This document shows, in pieces, positions 1 through 10,263 of a stretch of DNA of 64,000 bases (its first letter is position 1; every line of letters starts with the position of its first letter). The position numbers were made by a program, and so were the translations under genes. Below the pieces are notes generated by a model. The model searched no databases and had not been told where the DNA came from. It was given only the letters and a program-made list of their open reading frames with translations. The DNA comes from Spiroplasma endosymbiont of Dioctria linearis (GTDB taxonomy: Bacteria > Bacillota_I > Bacilli_A > Mycoplasmatales > Mycoplasmataceae), in the NCBI RefSeq assembly GCF_964030865.1, contig NZ_OZ034984.1:868001-932000 (forward strand), given 5' to 3'.

Positions 1-106
1 TTGCTAAACCTAGAACAATATTAGAATTAGACTTAACTTCATTTAATATTAAATCACTTACAATTTTACCTGCTTCATTGTTATCACTAATTTTTATAAT
101 TTTCAT
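1..106 (-). CDS. nagB: Glucosamine-6-phosphate deaminase, 5' part only
   Basis: Only the first 35 codons lie in the window; the rest runs off the left edge. The N-terminus begins MKIIKISDNNEAGKIVSDLI and runs into an IVLGLA stretch, which matches the start of the NagB family, where the nucleotide-like fold leads into LATGxTP. NagB converts glucosamine-6-phosphate to fructose-6-phosphate and ammonia, feeding amino sugars into glycolysis in the cytoplasm. A GAGGAG Shine-Dalgarno lies just before the ATG. The call rests on a short fragment, so other members of the NagB/RpiA fold cannot be excluded. Confidence 0.55.
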   Translation of the reverse strand, partial: MKIIKISDNNEAGKIVSDLILNEVKSNSNIVLGLA

Positions 107-135
107 AAGTATACTTCTCCTCTTATATTCATATA

Positions 136-861
136 TTAACTAATTTTTGAAATTAATTTATTTCAAAAATCAAAATAATTATATAACCCTTCTGTGGCTT
201 CTAATTTAAGACCCAATCTTGGAATCATTCTTTGTAATAATACATAGGTAAGCAATCTATTTTTTCCCCTAAATAAGTACTTTTTATTTTTAATAGAAAT
301 TATTACGCCAAAAGTTTCAATGGAGACATCTAAAATTGAAGAAAATTCAATTGTTTTAAGAACATTTTGATTACTATCAGTTAGAAAAATATTTTGATTT
401 GAGAAATAACAATCATAAATTCCCATTAATTGAATCTTTTTTTCAGCAACTTCTGGATTATAGTTGTGGACATTTACACTAGTTTGAATTAAATTTATTC
501 TTTCTTTTTTTTCTAGTTGAAATCTAACTGGAAATTGTTTTAGGGGCCTTCAAGAGTTAAAAACCAATTCCTCCATATCTCTAATAAATCTTTCTTCTTT
601 AGAATTTAAAGTTAGTTCCAATTTTTTTATATTTCTTTTTAGTTTACCAATAAAACCTTCTGAAAGTTTAAAGTTGGCATTTATTCACCTTCAAAGAATT
701 CAATGTTTAAAATAAGTAAATGTATTTTTATCATTTATTTTCTTCTCAACTCTTTTAATATATCACTTTGATTTTCTAGAAAGATTATTCTCATCAAAAT
801 ACTTAACAAAACCTGATCTTTTTAGATAATAGCTTATATCTCCATTTACTCTTAAAAACAT
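136..861 (-). CDS. Conserved hypothetical protein, 241 aa
   Basis: The protein begins MFLRVNGDISYYLKRSGF and has several in-frame TGA Trp codons, including one near the end (163-165) that standard-code translation would take as the stop; the true TAA is at 136-138. The first half is basic and Trp/Lys rich with no membrane segment. The second half, from about residue 145 (MGIYDCYF), is beta-rich and ends in hydrophobic VLLQRMIPRLGLKL. The start has a strong AAGGTGG site 5 nt upstream. It lies divergent to nox. I do not recognise the family and assign no function. Confidence 0.8.
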
Positions 862-936
862 TTTTTACCACCTTTTATTTAAAAAATTATTTATACTCAT
901 TTTTATTTTAAATAAATTATTCCAATTCTTTTAAAA

Positions 937-965
937 TTGCTACATTATTCATATATTATTATAAT
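937..965 (+). promoter_or_regulatory. Promoter of nox
   Basis: A -35 TTGCTA (937-942) and -10 TATAAT (960-965) are separated by exactly 17 nt. The nox start follows 25 nt later behind a TTAAGGAGC ribosome site. It is one of the cleanest sigma-70-type promoters in the window. Confidence 0.75.
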
Positions 966-990
966 GTAAAAAGATTAAGGAGCAAAACAA

Positions 991-2349
991 ATGAAAACTA
1001 TAGTAATTGGAACTAATCATGCTGGAACAACAGCAGTTAGAACTTTAAGAAGATTAGATAAAAACATGGAAATTACAACTTATGATCAAAATGATAACAT
1101 ATCATTTCTAGGTTGTGGAATCGCTTTATGAGTTAGAGGAGAAGTAAAAGACCCAAATGGTTTATTTTATGCTTCACCTGAAATTTTAGAAAGTGAAAAC
1201 ATAAATGTTAAAATGCAACATCAATGAATTGGTATGGATGCAAAGAAAAAAACAATCAGAGTAAAAAACTTAAAAACAGGAGAAGAATTTGATGATAATT
1301 ACGACAAATTAGTAATAGCATCAGGTACATGACCAATATTCCCTCCAATTGAAGGAATTGATTTAGAAGGTGTTCAAATTTGTAAGAATTTCCACCATGC
1401 CAAAGTTATTAAGGCTGCTAATGATAATCCTGCTATTAAAAAAGTTGCTGTTGTTGGAGCTGGATACATTGGAGTTGAATTAGTAGATGCTTTTGTTGCA
1501 AACAAGAAAAAAGTATCATTAATCGATATTGCAGATAGAATTATGCCAGTATATTACGATAGTGAATTTACTGGATTAGTAGAAGAAACAATGAAGGAAA
1601 AAGGAGTTAATTTAGCTCTTGGACAAAAAGTTGTTAAATTTGAAGGAAAAAACGGAAAAGTAACTAAAGTTATTACAGATAAAGGTGAAATTGCAGTTGA
1701 TTATGTAGTATTCTCTGTTGGAGTTATTCCTCAAACACAATTATTAAAAGGTGTAATTGATCTTGATGAAAGAGGAGCAATTAAAACAAATGAATTTATG
1801 CAATCTTCTAACAAAGATATCTATGCAGTTGGTGACTGTGCTCAAGTTTACAACTGTTCAATGAAAAAAGATACTCAAATCGCATTAGCAACTACTGCTG
1901 TAAGAACTGGTATTCTAGCAGCTGCTAATATTACTCAAGGAAATAAATTAAAAAGCCCAGGATTCACTGGAGCAAATGGAATTGAAGTATTTGGATGAAA
2001 AATGGCTTCAGTTGGTATTTCTATGGAAGCATGTAAACGCTTTGGACTTGATGTAGAAGAAGTTATGTTTAAAGATTCTGATAGACCTGAATTTATGTCA
2101 ACTTATAAAGACGTATGAATTAAAATTATTTGAGAGAAAAAATCAAGAAGAATTATTGGGGCACAAGTTGCTTCTGTAAATAACCATACAGAAGTTATGT
2201 ATATGTTTGCTTTAGGAATTCAAAAAGGACTTACAATTGATGAATTACCATTAGTTGATATCTTCTTCTTGCCTCACTTTAATAAACCATATAACTTTAT
2301 TACATTAGCTAGTTTAGAAGTTTTAGGATTAAATTATTTCAAAAAATAA
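991..2349 (+). CDS. nox: NADH oxidase (water-forming, Nox/CoA-disulfide reductase family)
   Basis: This 452-aa flavoprotein oxidises NADH with O2, regenerating NAD+ for glycolysis in a cell without a respiratory chain. Visible elements are an N-terminal dinucleotide-binding strand (MKTIVIGTNHAGTTAVRTL), the redox cysteine Cys42 in SFLGCG, a second Rossmann motif VVGAGYIGVE near residue 150, and the FAD-closing NKDIYAVGDCAQV near 290. The C-terminal dimerisation domain is complete (IFFLPHF). Length is normal for the family. It is monocistronic: its own promoter lies upstream and a strong hairpin terminator follows 12 nt after the stop. Several Trp codons are TGA. Confidence 0.93.
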
Positions 2350-2360
2350 TTTATAAATAA

Positions 2361-2395
2361 TAAAAAAATGGAGTTTTAACTCCATTTTTTTTATT
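2361..2395. terminator. Bidirectional terminator between nox and fhs
   Basis: A stem AAAATGGAGTT / AACTCCATTTT with a tiny loop is flanked by A-runs and T-runs on both sides, so it can end both nox (plus) and the converging fhs gene (minus). Confidence 0.85.
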
Positions 2396-2396
2396 T

Positions 2397-3959
2397 CTAT
2401 TTTAGTCCTAAAACTATACCGTTTTGCAAATCAATATCTTTTGAGTTTGGAGTTTTATTTAATCCAGGCATGCTCATAACATTATTTGTATAAACAAGAA
2501 TAAATTTAGCTCCACTATTTACAATTATATCCTCAACAACAATTTTATAGCTTTTTAAATTTCTATCATTTCCATCAATTGAATTTGCCGATTTAACCAT
2601 GCATACTGGAAGATTTTTATATACTGTCTTATTAATAGCCTTTATTTTCTCTTGAGCTTTTTTGCTAATCTCAAAATCTTTCAAATAATAAAAATTGTTG
2701 ATTATTTTTTTTATTTTTTCTTCAATTTTTTCATTCTCTTTAATTAAACTTTTAAAATTTTGTTTAATATTACAAATTTCAGCTACTTTTTTAGCCAAAG
2801 CCTGAGCACCTACTGCTCCTTTAATATAGGCTTCATTCATTTCTCATAAATAGTTATTCTCATCTAATCATTTTTTTAATTGCTCCAATTGCTCTAAACT
2901 ATCATTTTCAATAAAGTTTATTGCAACAATTAAATTTAAATTATATTGGCTAACATGTTTTAAATGTTTTTCTAAATGATCAAAATTATTTTCAAAATCT
3001 TTGTGCAAATTTAGTGCTCTTAAAGTGACAACCATTACTGTACAATCTGGGATTAAATCATTATCTTGATTTACTACATTGATGTACTTTTCAAATCCTA
3101 AATCACTCCCAAACCCTGATTCAACAATGCAATAATCTCCTAAGTTTAATGCTAAATTTGTTGAAATAATTGAGTTTGTTCCTGTAGCAATATTTGCAAA
3201 TGGGCCACAATGAATTAAGGCTGGAGTATCATATTTTGTTAAAACCAAATTTGGTTTAATTGCATTTTTTAAAATAGCCATTAAAGATCCTGTAATTTTT
3301 AATTGCTTTAAAAATATCTCTTTTCCTTTTAAATCATAGGCAATTAGAGAATTATCTAATCTAATTCTTAAATCTTCTAAACTTTTAGATAAGCTTAAAA
3401 TTGTCATCATATTACTTGCTGCAGTTATTGTAAATTGTTCTTTTCTAGAAACTTTACTACTTATTTTAATATCAACATTTCTTAAAGCTCTATCATTTAA
3501 ATCCAAACATCTTTTTCATATAACTTGATTTGGATCAATTTTAATATCACTCTTTCAATAAATTTCAGAGTCTATCTGTGCTGAGATTAAATTATTTGCT
3601 GTTGTAATAGCGTGAATATCTCCAGTAAAGTGTAAGTTAATTTCATCCATTGGAATAACTTCACTTTCTCCTCCACCAGTTGCAGTTCCTTTTCTACCAA
3701 ATACTGGTCCTAAACTAGGTTCTCTAAGAGCTAAAATTACATTTTTACCAATATGATTCATTCCATCAGCTAAACCAATTGCTGTAGTTGTTTTACCTTC
3801 TCCTGCTGGAGTAGGATTTATTGAAGTCATTAATATTAACTTACCTCTTTTATTATTCATATACTTTTCATAGTTAATTTTTACAATATTTTTGCCATAA
3901 AAATCAAAATCTTTTTGATCAATTTTTAGCTTATTTAATGCTTTTAAGATTTTTTCCAT
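2397..3959 (-). CDS. fhs: Formate-tetrahydrofolate ligase
   Basis: The 520-aa cytoplasmic enzyme makes 10-formyl-THF from formate, ATP and THF. The ATP-binding loop TPAGEGKTT is at residues 50-58, followed by family blocks [19 protein letters not shown] and [10 protein letters not shown], and later [14 protein letters not shown]. It is slightly shorter than the usual 550-560 aa. The ATG at 3959 was chosen because AGGTGATTATA sits directly before it; a GTG at 3968 in the same frame overlaps that ribosome site. It is divergent from folD, the next enzyme of one-carbon metabolism. In-frame TGA Trp codons occur at 3555 and 2865 regions. Confidence 0.95.
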
Positions 3960-4000
3960 TATAATCACCTTTAGAATGTTTCTTAGAAAGGATTTAAGTC

Positions 4001-4843
4001 ATGAATAAAATAATAGATGGTAAATTTTATGCTCAGGAATTAAATACTCGTCTCAAAAATAGTATAGAGCAAATAAATGGAAAAAGAAAACCAAAATTAA
4101 CAATAATTCAAATTGGCGATAATTTTGCAAGTAATAAGTACATAAAAAATAAATTAAATGCTTGTGAAAAAGTAGGAATTATTGGTGAGTTAAAAAAGTA
4201 TCAGGAAAATATTAAACAAAGTGAAATAGTTAGAGAAATTGAAAAGTTAAATAAAGATTTAACAGTTGATGGAATAATTGTCCAACTTCCATTACCTTCA
4301 CATATTAATGAAAAAGAAATTACAGATACAATTTCTCCTTTAAAAGACGCTGATGGCTTTACTCCTATAAATTTAGGAAATGTAATGTTAAATAAATCAA
4401 ATATTTATCCCGCAACACCTTATGGAATCATAAAGTTACTAGAGTGAAAAAAAATTAATTTAATTGGGGCAAATATTGTAATAATTGGAAGAAGCAATAT
4501 TGTAGGAAAACCTCTTGCTAATATGCTTATTAATAAATCAGCTACAGTTACAGTATGCAATACTAAAACAAAAGATTTAAAAAGAATTTGTAAAAATGCA
4601 GATGTTCTAATTAGTGCTGCTGGTGCTGCAAATTTAGTTACTAAGGATTTTGTGAATGATAAAATGACAATAATTGATGTAGGTGCTAATTTCGTGGATG
4701 GCAAGTATTGTGGAGATGTGAAATTTGATGAAGTATTTGAAATAGTTAAATATATTACACCTGTTCCAGGTGGTGTTGGTCCTATGACTATATCTTGTTT
4801 ATTAGAAAATACATTTAATCTTTATAGTCAAAAGGAGAACTAA
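4001..4843 (+). CDS. folD: Bifunctional methylene-THF dehydrogenase / methenyl-THF cyclohydrolase
   Basis: This 280-aa enzyme interconverts 5,10-methylene-THF and 10-formyl-THF using NADP(H). Seen are the catalytic Tyr47-xxx-Lys51 pair (YIKNK), VQLPLPSHI, the DADGFTPIN block, the Rossmann VVIIG-like IVIIGRSNIVGKPLA, and the C-terminal signature TPVPGGVGPMT. One Trp is encoded by TGA at 4444-4446. The start follows AGAAAGGA. It is divergent from fhs with about 40 bp between the starts; the two genes together supply one-carbon units for purine and fMet synthesis. A terminator overlaps its stop codon. Confidence 0.95.
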
Positions 4844-4857
4844 TTGTTCTCCTTTTT
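4831..4857. terminator. Bidirectional terminator folD / ECF-MFS gene
   Basis: Inverted repeat AAAGGAGAAC-TAATT-GTTCTCCTTT followed by a T-run. It contains the stop codons of both converging genes, which overlap by about 4 nt. Confidence 0.85.
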
Positions 4858-6669
4858 ATTATTTTTTAATAAAGAATTTGTTATTAATAAAACTGAAGCA
4901 ATAACTACAAAAGAGGACATAAGTAAAATCATTCCTAATATAGAAGCCTTAGTTAATAAAATAATCATAAAAAATATACTAGCAATAATTAATGAGAAGA
5001 AAGCATTCCCCATAACATGATCAATAATCATAGCTAATGAAAACTCTTCGTCAGTGACAATGCTTTTAAATCTTTTAGCTTTAGTTTTTTCAATTAAAGC
5101 ATAAGCAGTTCCAAATATAAACATTAGAATAATTAATAAAGAGTAGTAAATATTATTTATACTTGAGAAATTGACATAAATACTTGTTATTAAAAAACTT
5201 ATAAAGCCAATAACAGATATGATAGTTAATAGCATTGCTATTCTATTTACATTACTATTTTTAAATTTAATAGTTCCAAAAATTGCTTGAGCTAAATATT
5301 TTGAAATAAATCCAAAGATTAAAAATAATAACAATGACGCATTTTTTATTTCAGTGCTCATCATAATTTTATTATTTTCAAAACTTAGAAAAAAGAACAA
5401 TACTAAGGATCAATCTAGAAATTTAAAAAATCCTATAAAGTAATTTTGAATAAATATTTCAGTAAAAAATTTTTTATTACTTTTTAATGTTTTAAAAGAA
5501 TCCTTATTAATATTTAACACATTTCCCTCAGACATAATATTTGCATTAAATAAGAATAAGCTAATAAGAATAATCATTACTGCTATAAATAAGAATAATA
5601 TATATAAACTCTTTGAGTAATAATCTATTAGAAAAGGTATTGGTAGTAATAAAAAACCAAAAATAGAATTATATTTAGAGGTCTTATTTTTTAATCCATT
5701 CCTTCTTTCAAAACTTTTTATAATCTCAATATTTATTGGCAACAACCCTGCTACAAAAATCCCGAACATAGTTAATCCAGTAAATAATAATGAATTAGCT
5801 AGAGTAAAATTATTTGTTTCAAATGAACTAAATGTAAATACCAAAGCAAACAATAATCCAATTGAGTTAATTTTTAAAATATTTAAATTGCCAATTTTTT
5901 TAGCTAATTTAATTCACGATGGAGTTATAAATAACATCATTATAGGAACAATTATTATTGATGCTAAATAATTGATATCATTGAATTTTGTTACCATTTT
6001 ATATGGAACAAAACTAAAATAACTTATTAAAATCATCATTGAAATAATCATAGATGCCAATTGAATATTATAATTTATTTTTTTATTTGAAATCTTCAAA
6101 ATGTTATTCTCACTTTCTTCAATATATTTTTTAAATGAAATATTATATATAGATGAATATCTTCCCTCAATTTTTAAAAATAGATTTTGAAATCTTTTTA
6201 ATAAGAAAGGTGTTATTACACAGTACATAAAAAATATTATATAAGCCTCATGCAAATGTGTTAAATATAATGAGTAACCTTCAGTCTTACCATACGTAAA
6301 AATTGATACTAGCAAATATAAGGTTGTAATCATTAAAGCAAATACTGGTGCAATTATATAAACTACAATTTTGTTTTTTAATAAAAAATGTCTAAATAAA
6401 ATTATAGTTATATTAAAAAATAAGTAAATTGTAATTGTACAAATGCTTAAAATAATATCTATTGGCATTAATAAACTTAATAGTGATATTCCAATTGTTG
6501 ATAAAATTGAAATATTACCTTTCAAAAACAATGCCGTTAGTAGAATAATTAAAAGTGTTAAGTCTACACCTGGTAAAGGTGAAAAAATTAGTTTTAAACA
6601 CATTGCTAATGAAATCATCATAGCACTTGAAGTAAGATCTAAAATCTTATTACTGACATTTTTATTCAT
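4840..6669 (-). CDS. Membrane transporter: ECF-S-like N-terminus joined to MFS-like domain
   Basis: A single 609-aa integral membrane protein, read through two TGA Trp codons (5407 and 5911 regions). Residues 1 to about 165 form 5-6 hydrophobic segments; the stretch LIFSPLPGVDLTLLIILLTA followed by FLKGNISILSTIGISLLSLL resembles the substrate-binding S components of ECF vitamin transporters. From about residue 205 there are roughly 10-12 further membrane segments with a WIKLAKKIGNLNILK loop like the TM2-3 loop of the major facilitator superfamily. It lies next to folate genes, so a folate or other vitamin substrate is conceivable but unproven. The ribosome site GAGAGG is partly buried in a palindrome (see leader ORF). 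A two-gene ancestral arrangement is possible. Confidence 0.65.
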
Positions 6670-6680
6670 TTTCTATATCC

Positions 6681-6706
6681 TCTCTTTTATAAATTTATAA
6701 AAGAGA
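6681..6706 (-). promoter_or_regulatory. Perfect 26-nt palindrome hiding the SD of the ECF/MFS transporter
   Basis: Arms of 10 nt (TCTCTTTTAT / ATAAAAGAGA) around AAATTT. The 3' arm includes the first GAGA of the transporter's GAGAGG ribosome site; the 5' arm is the last codons and stop of the upstream leader ORF. There is no U-run, so it is more likely a translational switch than a terminator. Confidence 0.6.
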
Positions 6707-6748
6707 AAACGAAAAGAAGTTCACCATACTCTTAACTAAAAAGCTCAT
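6695..6748 (-). CDS. Leader peptide ORF (17 aa) upstream of ECF/MFS transporter
   Basis: The ORF reads MSFLVKSMVNFFSFSLL then TAA, preceded by AGAAGGA 7 nt before the ATG. That ribosome site overlaps the TAG stop of the radical SAM gene, so translation may be coupled to the end of that operon. The stop codon lies in the 5' arm of the palindrome that covers the downstream ribosome site. A ribosome finishing the leader would open the hairpin. Translation is not proven; the case rests on the SD, the arrangement and three similar leaders elsewhere in the window. Confidence 0.5.
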   Translation of the reverse strand: MSFLVKSMVNFFSFSLL

Positions 6749-6760
6749 AATTATTTCCTT

Positions 6761-7357
6761 CTATCTTATTTTAAAATTAAACTCTCCATTTTCATTATCA
6801 AATATAACACCATCTCCATTCATTGAAAGTCTATCATTATAGATTTGAATTTCAACTTCTGAATGTGGTTGTTCAAAATAATCACAATTTTTATATCTAT
6901 CTGTTATTTTTATTACTCTTTGATTTTTACTACCAATAAGTCTTCTATTCTTATCTAAAAGTTTCATAATAAATGGTCCATCAATTAAAATATCTATATT
7001 TTTTAAAATATCCTTATGTTCTTCGAACATTTGTTCATAAATATATCCCGTAAAACAAATTACTGATAAATTATTTTTTTGACTTCAAATAACAAGTTCC
7101 TTTAAGCCATCCGGTTGTAAAAAAGGTTCCCCTCCAATTAGAGTGATACCTTCAATATTAAATAAAGTCTTTGCCTCTAAGATTTTCTCATAAATAAACT
7201 CATTTGGCATAAACATCTTTTTTTCTAAACCTAATAATTCCTGATTCGAACATCCATTGCATCCAATAGTGCAACCTTGAAATCAAATAACAAACCTAAT
7301 TCCTGGCCCTTCAATCTCACTATTCATAAGAAATTTTCCAATATTTAAATTAGCCAT
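6761..7357 (-). CDS. NrdG-like radical SAM protein (orphan)
   Basis: A 198-aa protein with the radical SAM cluster motif Cys29-xxx-Cys33-xx-Cys36 (in FQGCTIGCNGCSN), preceded by EIEGPGIRFVIW, and followed by LIGGEP at 73-78 (SAM-binding). These match NrdG, the activase of anaerobic ribonucleotide reductase. No NrdD is present in the window, and the gene is the last of an operon with AAA+ and helicase genes, overlapping the ClpB-like gene by 8 nt. Residues after about 150 are rich in charged and aromatic residues and extend past the minimal NrdG core. It may activate or modify a partner in the cassette rather than serve NrdD. This role is inference. Confidence 0.75.
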
Positions 7358-9161
7358 TAATATTAAATATTATTTTTCCTTCATTTGTTGAGGTTAAAAT
7401 TTTAGTTCCAGTTCTTATGCTTTTTAAATTCTGAAATATAAATTCTGAAAGTGGATCTACTAAATTAGTTTCAAGGGAGTTTAAAACATCTCTTCCACCT
7501 CTTCTTTCATCAGCATTTTTTAATATAATTTCAATTAAAGTTCTATCAGTTAAATCAATATGCAATTCAGCTTTATACTTTTCATAAATTGCAATTTGGA
7601 TTGGTTTTACTTTTTGACGTATTATTTTTGCTTTTAAATTTAAATCCTTTATAAAATTGAAAGGAACTATATTATTTCCAAATCTTCCTAAAAGTTCAGG
7701 TCTATTTAAATCATTTGTAAAATGATTTTGAACTTTTTTTATAAATTGATTATGAACTTCACTTGCACTTTGATTGGGATCAACTTCTGCTGCTCCAATA
7801 TTTGAAGTAAATATTATAAACGATTCACTAAAACTAACTGTTTGACCAGTATTATCTGTTAATCTTCCATCTTCAAGAATTTGTAAAAATTTATCAAATA
7901 TTTTTGGACTTGCCTTTTCAATCTCATCAAATAAAATTACACTAAATGGTTTTTCTTTTACTGAATTTGTCAGTTGTCCTCCACCCTCAAAACCAACATA
8001 TCCAGGAGGTGCTCCAATTAATTTCTGATCTGCATTTTCTTGTCCATACTCTGACATATCAAACCTTATAAGGTTCGCCTCATCATTAAATAAAAAAGTT
8101 GTAATAGCTTTTGCAAGTTCCGTTTTTCCAGTTCCAGTTGGACCTACAAAAAATAAAGTTCCTTTTGGTTTACTTCTTTTTGAAGAAAAAGTTATTCCAG
8201 TAAGCCCAGTATAAGCCTTATAAATTACTTTTGCTACTTTTGCAACAGCCTCATCTTGTCCAATAACTTTTGAAGAAAGTTCTTGTTTTATTGTCAACAT
8301 TTTTTCATAACTTAATTCTTCTCATGGAGAAGTCTTTTCTCCATAATTGTATATATTAAACATTTTATTAAAAGTAATTGGCGTTGCAAAATTACAACTG
8401 AACTTTGCAAAATGAGATAATTCTTTAAGTGTTCAACCTTCTGTTGCATCAACTATATTTTCAAACTCTGTTGAGATATCTGTAACTTGAATTCTCAATT
8501 TAATTGTAGATAAAAATTGCTTTCTTTCATCTCTACTTGGTTTTGGTAATGTTGAAATAATAATTTCAGGATTATCTAAGTATAAACTAGGTGGTAATTG
8601 ATTTATTTTTTTAGTTAAAAAAACAATACAGTTTGTTAGTTCATCAATTCTTGAAATTGAAAATTTAGATTCTTTTAATGTCTTTGAAAATTCTGTTAAA
8701 ACAGCTCTATCATCAACATCTAATCCTTGGTCACTGAAAACAAAATTAGTATAATCTGCTACAAAGCCAATTTTTCTTTCATCTTCTCTATTAATATTTT
8801 TATTTAAAAGAGTAAAGAAGTCAATTGGTTTTTTTAGAACTAAATGATCTTTAAAATCGCTTTTATCAATATCACCATTGAATAACTCATCAAATTCATT
8901 ACCAATAAATTCTCCATTACTTGATTTAATGGAAGAACTAGTAATTAGGCTCGTTATTTTTTTTCCTTTTAGCCCAGAATTTTGGTCAAAAATAAATTTA
9001 TCAGAGTATTTTTTTTGATCAAAAATACTAAAAATTATATCGTGGATATTTACATATTTACCCTCGAATTCATAAATATCATCTATATTCCCCTCAATTA
9101 TAATTGCCTTTTTAATACCTATTAAATTTTTTAACTGGTTTAATTCTCTCTTTACACTCAT
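7350..9161 (-). CDS. ClpB/ClpA-like AAA+ ATPase of the helicase cassette
   Basis: This 603-aa protein has a degenerate AAA-like N-terminal half (residues 1-240) without a visible Walker A. A complete ClpB D2-type module follows from about 288: VIGQDEAV, Walker A GPTGTGKT (340-347), pore loop PPGYVGFEGGG near 385, Walker B VILFDEIEKA (408-417), sensor FTSNIG, arginine finger LLGRFG, and a C-terminal RRGGRDV segment. It lacks the Clp N-domain and ClpB middle domain, and no ClpP-docking IGF-type loop is obvious. Such ATPases thread or remodel proteins. It sits between the coiled-coil gene (8-nt gap) and the radical SAM gene (8-nt overlap), so it is likely the remodelling motor of a complex. Confidence 0.85.
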
Positions 9162-9169
9162 AAATTCAC

Positions 9170-10261
9170 CTACTTACTTGAGTTCTTATTTTTTTTGTTA
9201 TTTATATTTTGCTTGTTTTTAGCAATATATTTTGGTTCTCTATACTGCTTATTAAATTCTTTACTTGAATGTAAGTTAAATTCTTTAAGTTTATTTAAAA
9301 AAGCCTGAGCATCAGCATCATGCTCATGACCTTCAAACCCTTCTCAATTATAAACAAAACTTCCATCTAATTTTACAACAAAGTCTGCTGTTTCACCAGT
9401 CAGTTTTTCACCATGAATAAGAATTAAATTTTTCTCTTTTATTTTTCTTATATTTTCTTCTTTTACTATATAACCAACTTCTCTTATTGACTTAACAATT
9501 TTTATTACATTATCTTTTCTAATTGCTTCTTGTTCAGCTAATTTTGATGAGCTTATAAAATAGTCTTTTATATCTTTTTGATAATTTTTTGTTTCTTTTA
9601 AGGAGATTAATTTATTAGCTTGCTCTTTAATAGCAGTTAATAAATCTGAATCCTCTTTATATAATTGAATTGAATTTTTAACTATTTCCTTACTCATTAC
9701 TCTATTAGAAGTTTTAAACTGCTTTAGTTCTTCAGTTATTAAATTAATAATTTCTTCAGGTTTTTTATTAATCAATCTATGTTGATTTTTTTCAAACATT
9801 TCTTTAATGAAAAGTTTATCTTTTTCATTTTTATATTTACTAATTAATTCATTTTTAAAACTTATTAAATCCCTAAAATTATCTTTAGTAAATACTTTTA
9901 AAATATTCTCTTGTTCTTTTATTAATACATCTCTTTTTAAACTAACCACCTGAACTTTAAATTCAGCTAACGTATCACGTTTTCTCTCTGCATATCTTTG
10001 AATTTCATGATAAGTTTCAATTGCAACATGTGTATTTGTAGAAAGATCTCTTTCATAAGTATTTCTTGCCAAATCCTTTTCTTCCTTTTTTAATTCTTCT
10101 AACAGCTTTTCAATTTCTTTTTTATAAAATCCTGAATTATCAATTTGCTCACAATGTGATATTAATTCAATAATATATTCAATTAATACATCAATATCTT
10201 TTTTGATAAATGAAAACTGTTTTTCACAATTAATTAAAATTTCTTCAGCTGACATACTCAT
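9170..10261 (-). CDS. Coiled-coil protein of the helicase cassette, 363 aa
   Basis: I do not recognise the family. Residues about 40-260 are highly charged heptad-like helix (Lys, Glu, Leu rich), a probable coiled coil. The C-terminal domain contains HGEKLTGETADFVVKLDGSF followed by YNWEGFEGHEHD and LNKLKEF; this DG...GF-G pattern with a later Leu-rich helix is faintly like the DUF2997 type of small protein encoded beside AAA ATPases, but I would not claim it. The tail is Lys/Asn rich. The start has GGAGGAAA 7 nt upstream; a second Met two codons later is also possible. It follows the 757-aa gene after 2 nt, indicating translational coupling. Confidence 0.75.
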
Positions 10262-10263
10262 GC

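Noticed and set aside
143-170. Inverted repeat ATTTTTGAAAT/ATTTCAAAAAT as a terminator
   Set aside because: It lies inside the last codons of the 241-aa gene and has no T-run on the expected side; likely a chance AT palindrome.
163-426. Many short adjacent same-strand ORFs that end in TGA
   Set aside because: They join in frame across TGA into full-length family members (for example fhs, leuS, ligA), so TGA is Trp and they are not separate genes or frameshifts.
3975-4007. Ten-codon ORF overlapping the folD start as another leader peptide
   Set aside because: It has no ribosome site and no associated hairpin; it overlaps folD by chance.
4420-4704. ORFs antisense to folD, the helicase gene, ktrA and others, and short plus-strand ORFs such as 13746-13988 and 45422-45745
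   Set aside because: They lie opposite well-supported genes, lack ribosome sites and have biased composition from the real strand; they are shadows.
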